NCBI RefSeq assembly: GCF_014842025.1
Contig: NZ_JACYUY010000005.1
Coordinates: 1-64,000 of the forward strand
Reading direction: 5' to 3'
Origin: Massilia sp. CFBP 13721
Lineage (GTDB): Bacteria; Pseudomonadota; Gammaproteobacteria; Burkholderiales; Burkholderiaceae_D
Length of the DNA: 64,000 nt
Below are positions 42,730 through 51,340 of the stretch, piece by piece. Position 1 is the stretch's first letter, and the number at the start of each line of letters is the position of its first letter. A model generated the notes under the pieces. It was not told the origin of the DNA and made no database searches. It saw nothing but the letters and a program-made list of their open reading frames with translations. The position numbers and the translations under genes were made by a program.

Positions 42730-43929
42730 CTAAGCATCGTTAACTTTTCGCTGGATTCCTGCTTCGCCGGGGCCGGTTTCGTCCTGCGCTTCACGCACAG
42801 GACCAGCGCCTTCCCCTCCACAGGCTGACACGGTGGAACTCACCGCCATAGTTCTCAAATTAATTGCTGCGTTGATGTCGCGATCATGCAGCGCGCCGCA
42901 TGCAGGGCATGTCCACTGACGGATGGCCAGGTCAAGTGCGTCAAGCTTGTGACGACAGCACGAACAGGTCTTGCTGCTGGGGTACCAGCGGTCGATGACG
43001 ACTACTTGTCCACCGCGCCGCTGCGTTTTGTACACGCGTTGGCGACGCAGTTCGGCAAACCCCATGTCGGCAATTGCACGCGACAAGCAACGGTTGCCGA
43101 GCATGCCCTTGACGTGCAAGTCCTCGATGCCGATGGTATGAAAGCGCCGGACAATACTGGCGCTGAGCTTGTGCAAGCCGTTCGCGCGCACGTTGACGAT
43201 CCTGGCGTGCAGGCGCGCCAGTCTGGCCTTTGCTTTTTTACGATTGCACGAACCCTTGACCTTGCGCGACAGGCTGCGTGACAAGCGCCGCAATCGATCC
43301 AGCAAGGTGTGCAGTGCTTTCGGATCCGCGACTTTCTCTCCGGTCGACAAGGTGGCCAGGTGCGTCACACCAAAGTCGACACCAACCGCGCCTTGGTTTT
43401 CGGCTGGCGGTAGCTGTGCGTCCTGGGTGTCGACGGTAATGCTGGCATACCAGTGGCCAGCCCTTTGCGAGACGGATGCGGAGACAATTCTCCCCGTAAA
43501 ACGCAGGGTTTCGCGCATTCTCAGCCACCCGAGTTTCGGGATCCGGATGCGTTTGCCATCGACGCGAAACTGGTCATTGGTCAAGGTGAATCGGTCATCG
43601 ATACCTTTGCGGCGGAACTTTGGGTAGCGTGCCCGTTTCTCGAAAAAGTTCTGGAAGGCGCGGCCAAGTTGGATGATCGCCATCTGTGGCGCATTCTTTG
43701 TGACCTCCAGCATCCACGGAAACTGCCCGCGCTTGATGGCGTTCAGTTGGCGGCGCAACGCCGCCTCATTCGGCTTCGGCAAGGCTGGATCGGCTTTGCA
43801 TGCTTCGAACTGCCGCTGCCATTGAGCCAGTGACCAGTTGTAGGCAAAGCGCGCCGTTCCGGCCGCACGCGCCAGATGCGTTGCCTGCACCTTGTTGGGA
43901 TCGAGCCGGATACGGTGGGCCAGGATCAT
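42730..43929 (-). CDS. tnpB: TnpB, RNA-guided nuclease of an IS607-type element
   Basis: 399 residues. RuvC-like catalytic residues are intact: Asp in GAVGVDFGVTHLA (about 188), Glu in TIGIEDLHVKGM (about 272) and Asp in HDRDINAAINLR (about 358). The zinc finger C-x2-C...C-x2-C is present (CSCCRHKLDALDLAIRQWTCPACG, about 330-353). The N terminus carries the TnpB/OrfB helix-turn-helix (GTARFAYNWSLAQWQ). TnpB uses an omega-RNA from the element end to cleave DNA. The adjacent tnpA is decayed, yet this frame is full-length. Start ATG at 43929, next to the tnpA end. Confidence 0.93.
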   Translation of the reverse strand: MILAHRIRLDPNKVQATHLARAAGTARFAYNWSLAQWQRQFEACKADPALPKPNEAALRRQLNAIKRGQFPWMLEVTKNAPQMAIIQLGRAFQNFFEKRARYPKFRRKGIDDRFTLTNDQFRVDGKRIRIPKLGWLRMRETLRFTGRIVSASVSQRAGHWYASITVDTQDAQLPPAENQGAVGVDFGVTHLATLSTGEKVADPKALHTLLDRLRRLSRSLSRKVKGSCNRKKAKARLARLHARIVNVRANGLHKLSASIVRRFHTIGIEDLHVKGMLGNRCLSRAIADMGFAELRRQRVYKTQRRGGQVVVIDRWYPSSKTCSCCRHKLDALDLAIRQWTCPACGALHDRDINAAINLRTMAVSSTVSACGGEGAGPVREAQDETGPGEAGIQRKVNDA

Positions 43930-44302
43930 TACGCCTCCTTCACCGCCTGTCTGATAGCGTCGATCAGTTGATAGTTCATGCCGGAGTCGAGATCGCGATC
44001 ACTTCGAACGTCCAGCCCTGGCTCGCGCAGTACGCTGCCCGCAGTACAATTCCAGTAACCTGCTTCTGGCGTTCGAGATCAGCTTTCTGGTCGTGACTCG
44101 ATACCTGAGCATAGGCATCGTGCTATGCAATGCCAGCGCCTCATGGTGCAGTTCCAAACGCAGCGCAGCCAAGGTCGTATCGGCGTTGATTACCCTGGGT
44201 GCGGATCGGGACCGATCGTCCGTTGGCCTCCCAGCGCCGTAAGGTGTTAGTCGAGACGCCGAGCGTCTTTGCCGCCGTGCCGATGAGTACAATCTTGTTC
44301 AT
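43930..44302 (-). pseudogene. IS607-family tnpA (MerR-like serine recombinase), decayed
   Basis: On the minus strand from ATG 44302: MNKIVLIGTAAKTLGVSTNTLRRWEANG...TQGNQRRYDL is the MerR-like DNA-binding start of IS607 TnpA (44302 to about 44170). The frame then shifts. Recombinase pieces such as VSSHDQKADLERQKQ (with the catalytic-Ser region) and ASQGWTFEVI appear in another frame, and DSGMNYQLIDAI in a third, before tnpB starts. At least two frameshifts and a shortened catalytic part; no functional protein is possible. Confidence 0.8.
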
Positions 44303-44368
44303 AATGCGTAGGACTGCGCATATTTAACTAAGTTCCTGCACAAAACCCGCACTTACCTCGACAAGACC

Positions 44369-45583
44369 ATGACCACTCCCCGCATTTTCGGCACTCCCCT
44401 CTCCCCCTCCGCCACGCGCGTGATGCTGCTCGGCTCCGGCGAACTCGGCAAGGAAGTCATCATTTCCCTGCAGCGCCTCGGCGTCGAAGTCATCGCCGTC
44501 GACCGCTACCCGAACGCGCCCGGCCACCAAGTGGCGCACCGCGCGCACGTCATCGACATGACCGACGGCGCCGCCCTCGCCGCCCTGATCGAACAGGAAC
44601 GGCCGGATCTCGTGATTCCCGAAATCGAGGCGATCGCCACCGATACCCTGGCCGCACTCGAGGCGGCCGGCACCATCACCTGCATCCCGACCGCGCGCGC
44701 CACCCAGCTGACCATGAACCGCGAAGGCATCCGCCGCCTCGCCGCCGAAGAGCTGGGCCTCGCCACCTCGCCCTACCGCTTCGCCAGCAGCCTGGAAGAA
44801 CTGCAGGAAGCCTGCGCCTTGGTCGGCTTCCCCTGCGTGGTGAAACCGGTGATGTCGTCCTCGGGCAAGGGCCAATCGAAACTCGACAGCGCGGCCGACG
44901 TGCAAGCCGCCTGGGATTACGCCGCCGCCGGCGGACGCGTCGACGCCGGACGCGTGATCGCCGAAGGTTTCATCGACTTCGACTATGAAATTACGCTGCT
45001 GACGGTGCGCTCGCGCGGCGCCGACGGCAGCACGCAGACCAGCTTTTGCGCGCCGATCGGCCACAAGCAGGTGCAAGGCGATTACGTCGAATCGTGGCAG
45101 CCGCACCCGATGAACGCGCTCGCGCTGCAGCGTTCGCGCGAGATCGCCGAAAAGGTCACCGGTAACCTCGGCGGCTACGGCGTCTTCGGCGTCGAATTGT
45201 TCGTCAAGGGCGACATGGTCTGGTTCTCGGAAGTAAGCCCGCGTCCGCACGACACCGGCATGGTGACGATGGCGACCCAGGTGCAGAGCGAATTCGAGCT
45301 GCACGCCAAGGCCGTGCTGGGCCTGCCGGTGAACACGGCGCTGCGCGCGCCAGGCGCCTCGGCGGTGATCTATGGCCAGCTGGACGCACAGGGAATCGCC
45401 TTCGAAGGCGTGGCCGAAGCACTGCAGGTACCGGAGACCGACATCCGCCTGTTCGGCAAGCCCGAATCGTTCGCGCGCCGGCGCATGGGGGTGGCGCTGG
45501 CGACGGCGGCCGATGTGAAGACGGCGCGCGAGCGCGCGCTGGCGGCGGCGGCGAAGGTGAAGCCGGTACCGGGCCGCGCATAA
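44369..45583 (+). CDS. purT: Formate-dependent phosphoribosylglycinamide formyltransferase
   Basis: ATP-grasp enzyme making formyl-GAR from GAR, formate and ATP; third step of purine synthesis, independent of folate. 404 residues. ATP-grasp motifs: [31 protein letters not shown] at the N terminus, [19 protein letters not shown] (ATP lysine loop) and [30 protein letters not shown] (metal and substrate site). It lies between two tRNA-Asn copies and downstream of the IS607 remnant, with its own terminator. Confidence 0.96.
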   Translation: MTTPRIFGTPLSPSATRVMLLGSGELGKEVIISLQRLGVEVIAVDRYPNAPGHQVAHRAHVIDMTDGAALAALIEQERPDLVIPEIEAIATDTLAALEAAGTITCIPTARATQLTMNREGIRRLAAEELGLATSPYRFASSLEELQEACALVGFPCVVKPVMSSSGKGQSKLDSAADVQAAWDYAAAGGRVDAGRVIAEGFIDFDYEITLLTVRSRGADGSTQTSFCAPIGHKQVQGDYVESWQPHPMNALALQRSREIAEKVTGNLGGYGVFGVELFVKGDMVWFSEVSPRPHDTGMVTMATQVQSEFELHAKAVLGLPVNTALRAPGASAVIYGQLDAQGIAFEGVAEALQVPETDIRLFGKPESFARRRMGVALATAADVKTARERALAAAAKVKPVPGRA

Positions 45584-45595
45584 GGGCTGAAAAAG

Positions 45596-45626
45596 AAAAA
45601 GGCCGCGTTATCGACGCGGCCTTTTT
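45596..45626 (+). terminator. Intrinsic terminator of purT
   Basis: AAAAAGGCCGCGTTATCGACGCGGCCTTTTTC: strong GC stem followed by a T-run on the plus strand, 13 nt after the purT stop. Also has an A-run on the left and could act on the minus strand. Confidence 0.85.
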
Positions 45627-45650
45627 CTGAATGCCCGGACCTGCGGTTTG

Positions 45651-45690
45651 CAGGGTGGGCCGGGCCGCGCAGGACTCTGTGCCCACGCGG
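45651..45690. repeat. Degenerate dispersed repeat downstream of purT
   Basis: CAGGGTGGGCCGGGCC...TGTGCCCACGCGG keeps most of both arms with an expanded, imperfect tip. Confidence 0.55.
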
Positions 45691-45723
45691 AACAACGAAC
45701 AACGATGACGTCGTTCACGGACG

Positions 45724-45758
45724 AAAAAAAAGAGCGCCGATCACTCGACGCTCTTTTT
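45724..45758 (-). terminator. Intrinsic terminator of tRNA-Asn copy 2
   Basis: Same GAGCG.CGA/TCG.CGCTC hairpin with T-run as at 42467-42499, downstream of the tRNA at 45778. Confidence 0.85.
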
Positions 45759-45777
45759 CACGCATTCCTGCATATTC

Positions 45778-45853
45778 TGGCTCCCCGACCTGGACTCGAA
45801 CCAGGGACCTGCGGATTAACAGTCCGTCGCTCTACCGACTGAGCTATCAGGGA
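45778..45853 (-). tRNA. tRNA-Asn(GTT), copy 2
   Basis: 76 nt, minus strand, identical in sequence to copy 1 with anticodon GTT and encoded CCA. TATAAT promoter motif at 45866-45871. Terminator at 45724-45758. Confidence 0.95.
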
Positions 45854-45865
45854 ATTGAGGTTGGC

Positions 45866-45871
45866 ATTATA
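45866..45871 (-). promoter_or_regulatory. -10 hexamer of tRNA-Asn copy 2
   Basis: ATTATA on plus, TATAAT on minus, 12 nt before the tRNA 5' end; a weak -35 (TTGTGG) lies 16 nt upstream. Confidence 0.65.
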
Positions 45872-45974
45872 ACTGCTCAGCGGTATTCCACAAGACCCCG
45901 CACGCAAGTTTTTTCCGTGGGGTGCCGGCGCCTTGCCGGAACCGCATCACCCCCTTGCCTGCCCGCCTCCGTAC

Positions 45975-46775
45975 TCAGGCGCGGCGGCGCATGGCGAGTC
46001 CTGCAAGCGCAATGCCAAACAACGCCAGTGTGCCTGGTTCCGGTACGTCAGCGGCGCGCGCGGCCAAGTCGAATTCGGCGCTACGGAAGCTATTTGCCAA
46101 CGGCAGGCTGGCGAAGCTTGTGCTGCCCAGGAATGCGCCGGCGGTCGAGTATTGATAGAAGGTTCCGCTACCGAATTGGCTGATCCACAGCGTACGGGTC
46201 AGCGGGTCCATGGCCAGGTCCCAATCCATGCTGGTAACCTGAGGAGTTGCAATGGTACCGAGCAAGGCGCCGGTCATCGAATAATGGCTCAGGCCGCTGC
46301 AACGATCGCAGGAAATCCAGAAACTGTTATCGACCGCATCGTAGGTCAGGCCGCCACCGCCCCGGTTGGTGTTGAACATCAGGCTGCCGTTGCCCCAATC
46401 ACGGCCGAAGCGATAGACCGAACCGTTTTGCCACGAGATGGCGTAATTGTATTTGCCATCGCTGGTACCGTCGGAGAAGGTGAGGCCAAGCGATGGCAAC
46501 GCGTAGGTACCGCCCAGCGCGGCGCCAGTGAGCGAATACTGGCCGCCGGTCTCGCCGGCCGCGTAGCCGGTCGTGCGCACATCGTTATACACGGCGATCG
46601 GGAATGCCCGCTGTTGCGGCGCCGCTGCCCAGGTATTGACGACCTTGCCGGTGACGGTATCGACACTGTGCATGCGGCGGCCATCGCCATCGCTCAGGTA
46701 CATGATGCCGGCGAAAGCGGATTGAGATAGCAAGGAAGCTGCGACCAGAGCGAGGGATTTCGAAGCGAAGGACAT
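45975..46775 (-). CDS. PEP-CTERM protein with beta-propeller-like repeats
   Basis: 266 residues from the ATG at 46775. Signal peptide (KSLALVAASLLSQSAFA, cleavage about 22). The body reads like YncE/NHL-type blades: DTVTGKVVNTW, QYSLTGAALGGTY, HYSMTGALLGTIA, QYSTAGAFLGSTS, each a Y-S-x-T/A-G-A-x-L-G motif repeated at intervals of about 40-80 residues. C-terminal VPEPGTLALFGIALAGLAMRRRA is a PEP-CTERM tail. Likely surface or matrix-exported; function unknown. It lies between two tRNA-Asn copies. Confidence 0.88.
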   Translation of the reverse strand: MSFASKSLALVAASLLSQSAFAGIMYLSDGDGRRMHSVDTVTGKVVNTWAAAPQQRAFPIAVYNDVRTTGYAAGETGGQYSLTGAALGGTYALPSLGLTFSDGTSDGKYNYAISWQNGSVYRFGRDWGNGSLMFNTNRGGGGLTYDAVDNSFWISCDRCSGLSHYSMTGALLGTIATPQVTSMDWDLAMDPLTRTLWISQFGSGTFYQYSTAGAFLGSTSFASLPLANSFRSAEFDLAARAADVPEPGTLALFGIALAGLAMRRRA

Positions 46776-46953
46776 AAAAACCTGAGGTTGATTGAGTTGC
46801 CTATAAATAAGCAATATTTATGCCAATCAACAAAATCAATGACTTATATCAACTAAAATTATGTTGTGTAAATATTTTCGACAGGAATTCGAAGCTCCAC
46901 GCGATCAATGACTGCCCAACTGCCTATATACGTCCCAACATACGGGACGAACG

Positions 46954-46987
46954 AAAAAAAGAGCGTCGATCGCTCGACGCTCTTTTT
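46954..46987 (-). terminator. Intrinsic terminator of tRNA-Asn copy 3
   Basis: AAAAAAAGAGCGTCGATCGCTCGACGCTCTTTTTC: perfect 9-bp stem, T-run on minus. The least diverged of the three tRNA-associated hairpins. Confidence 0.88.
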
Positions 46988-47006
46988 CACGCATTTCTGC
47001 ATATTC

Positions 47007-47082
47007 TGGCTCCCCGACCTGGACTCGAACCAGGGACCTGCGGATTAACAGTCCGTCGCTCTACCGACTGAGCTATCAGGGA
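47007..47082 (-). tRNA. tRNA-Asn(GTT), copy 3
   Basis: 76 nt, minus strand, identical to copies 1 and 2. It lacks the TATAAT seen before the other copies; the nearest upstream gene on this strand is the aminotransferase (stop at 47135), so it may depend on read-through or a weaker promoter. Confidence 0.95.
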
Positions 47083-47134
47083 ATTGACTTGCTCTTTGCT
47101 ACCAAACAACGTTTAGCAGCGAAGAAGCAAGATT

Positions 47135-48346
47135 TTAGAGGACTTTTGCGATTGCGTCAACGACGAGATCGATGTTCTTCGAATTCAGCGCGGCAACGCA
47201 GATGCGGCCGGTGTCGACGGCGTAAATCGATTCGTCGCGCAGCTTGCCGACCTGCTCTTTCGTCAGGCCCGAATACGAGAACATGCCGACCTGTTCGCGG
47301 ACAAAACCGAAGTCGCGGCCCGGCGCTCGTTGCGCCAGCTTTTCGACCAGCGATTCGCGCATCTGCTTGATGCGCACGCGCATGCCAGCCAGCTCGTCTT
47401 CCCACAGCTGGCGCAGTTCCGGCGTCGACAACACCGTCGCCACCACCTTGCCACCGTGCAGTGGCGGGTTCGAGTAGTTGGTGCGCACCACGCGCTTCAG
47501 TTGCGACAGCAGGCGCGCCGCTTCTTCTGCACTCGAGGCGACCACCGACAGTGCGCCGACGCGCTCGCCGTACAGCGAGAACGACTTCGAGAACGAGTTC
47601 GACACCAGCAGCGGGCCGCCGGCTTCGACGAAACGGCGCACTACGGCGCCGTCTTCGGCGATGCCCGCGCCGAAACCCTGGTAGGCCATGTCGAGGAAGG
47701 GAACCAGGCCGCCGGCCTGGACCGCTTCGATCACCTGGCCCCACTGCTCCTGGGTGAGATCCGCGCCGGTCGGGTTGTGGCAGCAGGCGTGCAGCACGAC
47801 GATCGAACCGGCATCCATCTTGCGCAGCGAGGCCAGCATGCCGTCGAAGTTAACGCCATGGGTGGCCGGGTCGTAATAGGTGTAGTTGTTGACGATGAAA
47901 CCGGCCGATTCGAACAGGGCGCGGTGGTTTTCCCAGCTCGGGTCGCTAATGAAGACTTGCGATTCCGGCGAAAAGCGCTTGAGGAAATCGGCGCCGATTT
48001 TCAGGGCGCCGGTGCCGCCGATCGCCTGCACGGTAATCGCGCGCTTCTCTTGAATTACGGCGCTGTCGGCCCCAAATACAAGCTCTTGCACAGCCTTGTC
48101 GTACGCTGCCAGGCCTTCGATCGGGAGGTAGGTGCGCGGCGACAACTGTTCCATCAACTTCGCCTCGGCCTGCTGGACGCACTGCAGCAGAGGTACCTTG
48201 CCGTTATCGTCGTAATAAACGCCGACCCCCAGGTTGATCTTGGCCGGGTTGGTATCGGCATTGAATGCTTCGGTGATGCCCAGGATCGGGTCGCGCGGGG
48301 CCATGTCGATGGCGCCGAAGAGGCTGGCGGAGGCGGAAGAAGTCAT
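47135..48346 (-). CDS. tyrB: Aromatic/aspartate amino acid aminotransferase
   Basis: Class I PLP aminotransferase of the AspC/TyrB type, 403 residues. Motifs: ITEAFNADTNPAKINLGVGVYYDDNGKVP (N-terminal substrate arm), HACCHNPTGADLTQEQW, PLP Lys in LLVSNSFSKSFSLYGERVGAL (about 253), the Arg in VVRTNYSNPPLHGG, and the C-terminal substrate Arg in IYAVDTGRICVAALN. TyrB rather than AspC is judged from overall wording and is tentative; both use 2-oxoglutarate. Divergent from uvrB across 115 nt. Confidence 0.88.
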   Translation of the reverse strand: MTSSASASLFGAIDMAPRDPILGITEAFNADTNPAKINLGVGVYYDDNGKVPLLQCVQQAEAKLMEQLSPRTYLPIEGLAAYDKAVQELVFGADSAVIQEKRAITVQAIGGTGALKIGADFLKRFSPESQVFISDPSWENHRALFESAGFIVNNYTYYDPATHGVNFDGMLASLRKMDAGSIVVLHACCHNPTGADLTQEQWGQVIEAVQAGGLVPFLDMAYQGFGAGIAEDGAVVRRFVEAGGPLLVSNSFSKSFSLYGERVGALSVVASSAEEAARLLSQLKRVVRTNYSNPPLHGGKVVATVLSTPELRQLWEDELAGMRVRIKQMRESLVEKLAQRAPGRDFGFVREQVGMFSYSGLTKEQVGKLRDESIYAVDTGRICVAALNSKNIDLVVDAIAKVL

Positions 48347-48461
48347 CGTGATAAACTGATTTTGTCGGTGGATCGCAGCAGTTGTATAGACAGCGGGACT
48401 ACAGCGATACCTCTGCTGCAGTGCCGCAAACGAGTCCCCATTCTAGCAAAGGTCTGAAAGT

Positions 48462-50567
48462 ATGGCTGATTTATCCATTGCAAATAGCCCCGAACCGACG
48501 GTCATCACCTTCCCGGGCTCACCATTCAAACTGCACCAGCCCTTCCCCCCCGCCGGTGACCAGCCGACGGCGATTGACGGCCTGGTCGAAGGCATCGAAG
48601 ACGGTCTGATGTATCAGACACTGCTTGGCGTGACCGGTTCCGGCAAAACCTACACGATGGCGAACGTGATCGCCCGCGCCGGCCGTCCGGCGATCGTGTT
48701 CGCGCCGAATAAAACCCTGGCCGCCCAGTTGTATTCGGAGTTCCGCGAATTCTTCCCGCAAAACGCGGTCGAGTATTTCGTCTCGTACTACGATTACTAC
48801 CAGCCGGAAGCCTATGTGCCGCAGCGCGATTTGTTCATCGAAAAGGACTCGTCGATCAACGAGCACATCGAGCAGATGCGCCTGTCGTGCACCAAGTCCT
48901 TGATGGAACGGCGCGACGTCGTCATCGTCGCCACCGTGTCGGCGATCTACGGTATCGGTAATCCGAACGAATACCACAAGATGATCCTGACGCTGCGCCA
49001 TAAGGACAAAGTGGCCCAGCGCGACATCATCGCGCGCCTGATCCAGATGCAGTATTCGCGCAACGAGATGGATTTCGGCCGCGGCACTTTCCGCGTGCGC
49101 GGCGACACCATCGACATTTTCCCGGCCGAGCACGCCGAACTGGCGATCCGCGTCGAAATGTTCGACGACGAAATCGAGTCGCTGCAGCTGTTCGACCCGC
49201 TGACCGGCCGCGTGCGCCAGAAGATCCCGCGTTTTACGGTCTATCCGGGCTCGCACTACGTCACCCCGCGCTCGACCGTCCTGCGCGCGGTTGAATCGAT
49301 CAAGGCCGAGCTGAAGGATCGCCTGGAAGAGTTCCGCCAGCAGAACAAGCTGATCGAAGAACAGCGCCTCGAACAGCGTACCCGCTTCGACCTCGAAATG
49401 ATGGCCGAGATCGGTTTTACGAAAGGCATCGAGAACTATTCGCGCCACCTGTCGGGCGCGATGCCGGGCGAACCGCCGCCGACCCTGGTCGACTACCTGC
49501 CAAAAGACGCGTTGATGTTCATGGACGAGTCGCACGTGCTGGTCGGCCAGCTGTCCGCCATGTACAACGGCGACCGTTCGCGCAAGACCAACCTGGTCGA
49601 CTACGGCTTCCGGTTGCCGTCGGCGCTGGACAACCGGCCGCTGAAATTCGAGGAATTCGAAGGCAAGATGCGCCAGACGATTTTCGTTTCGGCCACGCCG
49701 GCCGAATACGAGAATTCGCATGCAGATAACGTGGTCGAGCAGGTAGTACGCCCGACCGGCCTGGTCGACCCGGTCATCCTCGTGAAACCCGCCCTGTCGC
49801 AGGTGGACGACGTGATGAGCGAGATCAACGACCGCGTCAAGAAGAACGAGCGCGTGCTGATCACCACGCTGACCAAGCGCATGGCCGAGCAGCTGACGGA
49901 ATACCTGTCCGACCACGGCGTCAAGGTACGTTACCTGCACAGCGATATCGAGACCGTCGAGCGTGTGGAAATCCTGCGTGACCTGCGCCTCGGTACTTTC
50001 GACGTGCTGATCGGTATTAACCTGCTGCGCGAAGGCCTGGACTTGCCGGAAGTATCATTAGTTGCGGTGTTAGATGCCGACAAAGAAGGTTTCCTTCGTT
50101 CCGAACGGTCGCTTATTCAAACCATCGGCCGCGCTGCGCGTAACCTGAACGGCGTGGCGATCCTGTACGCCGACCACGTGACCGACTCGATGCGCCGCGC
50201 CATCGATGAAACCGAACGCCGCCGCGCCAAGCAGATCGCGTTCAACGAGGCGAACGGCATCACCCCGAAAGGCGTGCAGAAGAAGATCAAGGAAATGATC
50301 GACGGCGTCTACAGCAACGCCGCGCAGAAAGCCATGGTCGAGGGCGCGCAGGGCATGGCGGACGCCGAGGCGACGGCCAAGGTGGAATCGATGAGCGAGA
50401 AGCAGATTTCGAAAGAAATCAAGCGCCTCGAAAAGCTCATGGTCGACCATGCCAAGAACCTCGAGTTCGAAAAGGCAGCGCAGGTGCGCGACCAGTTGCA
50501 TGTGCTCAAGCAGCAGGCGTTCGGGGCGCCGGGGGCGGACAACGTGGTGTCGATGTTGGGCAAGTAA
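48462..50567 (+). CDS. uvrB: Excinuclease ABC subunit B
   Basis: DNA-damage recognition/helicase-like subunit of nucleotide excision repair. 701 residues. Walker [15 protein letters not shown] (about 57-70), the beta-hairpin [25 protein letters not shown], Walker B-like [14 protein letters not shown], helicase motifs V/VI ([42 protein letters not shown]) and the C-terminal UVR domain [27 protein letters not shown] for UvrC contact. No LexA box was found in the 115-nt upstream region. Confidence 0.97.
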   Translation: MADLSIANSPEPTVITFPGSPFKLHQPFPPAGDQPTAIDGLVEGIEDGLMYQTLLGVTGSGKTYTMANVIARAGRPAIVFAPNKTLAAQLYSEFREFFPQNAVEYFVSYYDYYQPEAYVPQRDLFIEKDSSINEHIEQMRLSCTKSLMERRDVVIVATVSAIYGIGNPNEYHKMILTLRHKDKVAQRDIIARLIQMQYSRNEMDFGRGTFRVRGDTIDIFPAEHAELAIRVEMFDDEIESLQLFDPLTGRVRQKIPRFTVYPGSHYVTPRSTVLRAVESIKAELKDRLEEFRQQNKLIEEQRLEQRTRFDLEMMAEIGFTKGIENYSRHLSGAMPGEPPPTLVDYLPKDALMFMDESHVLVGQLSAMYNGDRSRKTNLVDYGFRLPSALDNRPLKFEEFEGKMRQTIFVSATPAEYENSHADNVVEQVVRPTGLVDPVILVKPALSQVDDVMSEINDRVKKNERVLITTLTKRMAEQLTEYLSDHGVKVRYLHSDIETVERVEILRDLRLGTFDVLIGINLLREGLDLPEVSLVAVLDADKEGFLRSERSLIQTIGRAARNLNGVAILYADHVTDSMRRAIDETERRRAKQIAFNEANGITPKGVQKKIKEMIDGVYSNAAQKAMVEGAQGMADAEATAKVESMSEKQISKEIKRLEKLMVDHAKNLEFEKAAQVRDQLHVLKQQAFGAPGADNVVSMLGK

Positions 50568-50572
50568 GACGA

Positions 50573-50597
50573 ACGGCGCCGAGGGCGCCGTTTTTTG
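50573..50597 (+). terminator. Intrinsic terminator of uvrB
   Basis: ACGGCGCC-GAG-GGCGCCGT stem followed by TTTTTG, just after the uvrB stop. Confidence 0.9.
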
Positions 50598-50641
50598 TTT
50601 ACACGTCTGGAGACATGGCCGCGTGCCGGCATGCGATGTAC

Positions 50642-50667
50642 CGCGTGGAGTCGGGACTCCACCCTAC
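50642..50667. repeat. Dispersed palindromic repeat (tip AGTC/GACT)
   Basis: CGCGTGGAGTCGGGACTCCACCCTAC; left member of an inverted pair with 50682-50708, in the convergent uvrB/RES spacer. Confidence 0.82.
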
Positions 50668-50681
50668 GATCAGTGGTATTC

Positions 50682-50708
50682 GTAGGGTGGAGTCCCGACT
50701 CCACGCGT
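50682..50708. repeat. Dispersed palindromic repeat (tip AGTC/GACT)
   Basis: GTAGGGTGGAGTCCCGACTCCACGCGT; right member of the pair with a 14-nt spacer, the same layout as at 13913-13981 and 57876-57941. Confidence 0.82.
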
Positions 50709-50744
50709 TTACCCCGCCAGCAATCCTGCGGACCGCTTCCTGCG

Positions 50745-51206
50745 TTACCGCTTGAACATCCTCGGATCAAACCTGAACGTCCGCGCAATACTCAACTTCA
50801 CCCCCTCATACGCATGATGCGCTGGATTGATCACGAGATTCACGCCCTCCCCCACGATCACCGACGGCACCCGCATGTAAAGATATTCGTGCTTCTTCAG
50901 GAACGCCGTCCCAAATGCAGCCGCGCTGCCGCCGTCATCGAGCGCATCCCATCCTTCCGGCAATTCATCGGCCGACACCTCCAGCCCCAGCGCCGGATCG
51001 TCCGGCAAATCGATCGCCACCAGCACCAGCGGCTCCTCGTCGACTTCTTCGGTGTGCACGAACTTTTCCAGCACCGCCAGCTCCACCGTCGCCGCCGCAT
51101 ACAGCGCCGGCTGGCCCTCGCTGTGCCAGTGACCGCCACTCTCGCGGGCGCCCTTGCAGTCGCGGTCGAGCGCCGCTTTTTCGATTGCAATTCTCCAGGT
51201 TCTCAT
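50745..51206 (-). CDS. RES-domain protein (putative NAD+ phosphorylase-type toxin), solitary
   Basis: 153 residues, entirely a RES domain: MRTWRIAIEKAA at the start, GARESGGHWHSEGQPALYAAATVELAVLEKFVH (about 19-51), LPEGWDAL, and VPSVIVGEGVNLVINPAHHAYEGV (about 115-138) ending FDPRMFKR. Known RES proteins degrade or phosphorolyse NAD+ and pair with an Xre/DUF2384 antitoxin. Here the usual GGRWN is GGHWH, altering the conserved Arg, and no antitoxin gene is next to it. So it may be attenuated or have another role. Family identification by motif is good. Confidence 0.82.
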   Translation of the reverse strand: MRTWRIAIEKAALDRDCKGARESGGHWHSEGQPALYAAATVELAVLEKFVHTEEVDEEPLVLVAIDLPDDPALGLEVSADELPEGWDALDDGGSAAAFGTAFLKKHEYLYMRVPSVIVGEGVNLVINPAHHAYEGVKLSIARTFRFDPRMFKR

Positions 51207-51293
51207 TGGTACTTATGCTGAAACGATAGTGCCTTTAGCATACATCGCAGCCTCGGCAGGCTCCCACACGAATCCTGCCAGAAAATCCCCAAT

Positions 51294-51315
51294 AAAAAAC
51301 GGCCCGCAGGCCGTT
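51294..51315 (-). terminator. Intrinsic terminator of the FKBP gene
   Basis: AAAAAACGGCCCGCAGGCCGTTT: on minus AACGGCC/GGCCGTT stem followed by TTTTT, downstream of the FKBP stop and upstream of the RES gene. Confidence 0.85.
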
Positions 51316-51340
51316 TCATGGATATCACCGAATGCAGTGC

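Noticed and set aside
45648..45842. Short frames over tRNA-Asn copies ending GLEPGTCGLTVRRSTD (also near 46820-47071)
   Set aside because: The C-terminal part is the antisense translation of the tRNA gene, a well-known annotation artefact; no ribosome site or domain.
48347..48461. Possible LexA box upstream of uvrB
   Set aside because: TTGTATAGACAG and similar strings do not match CTGT-N8-ACAG spacing; no SOS box can be supported there.
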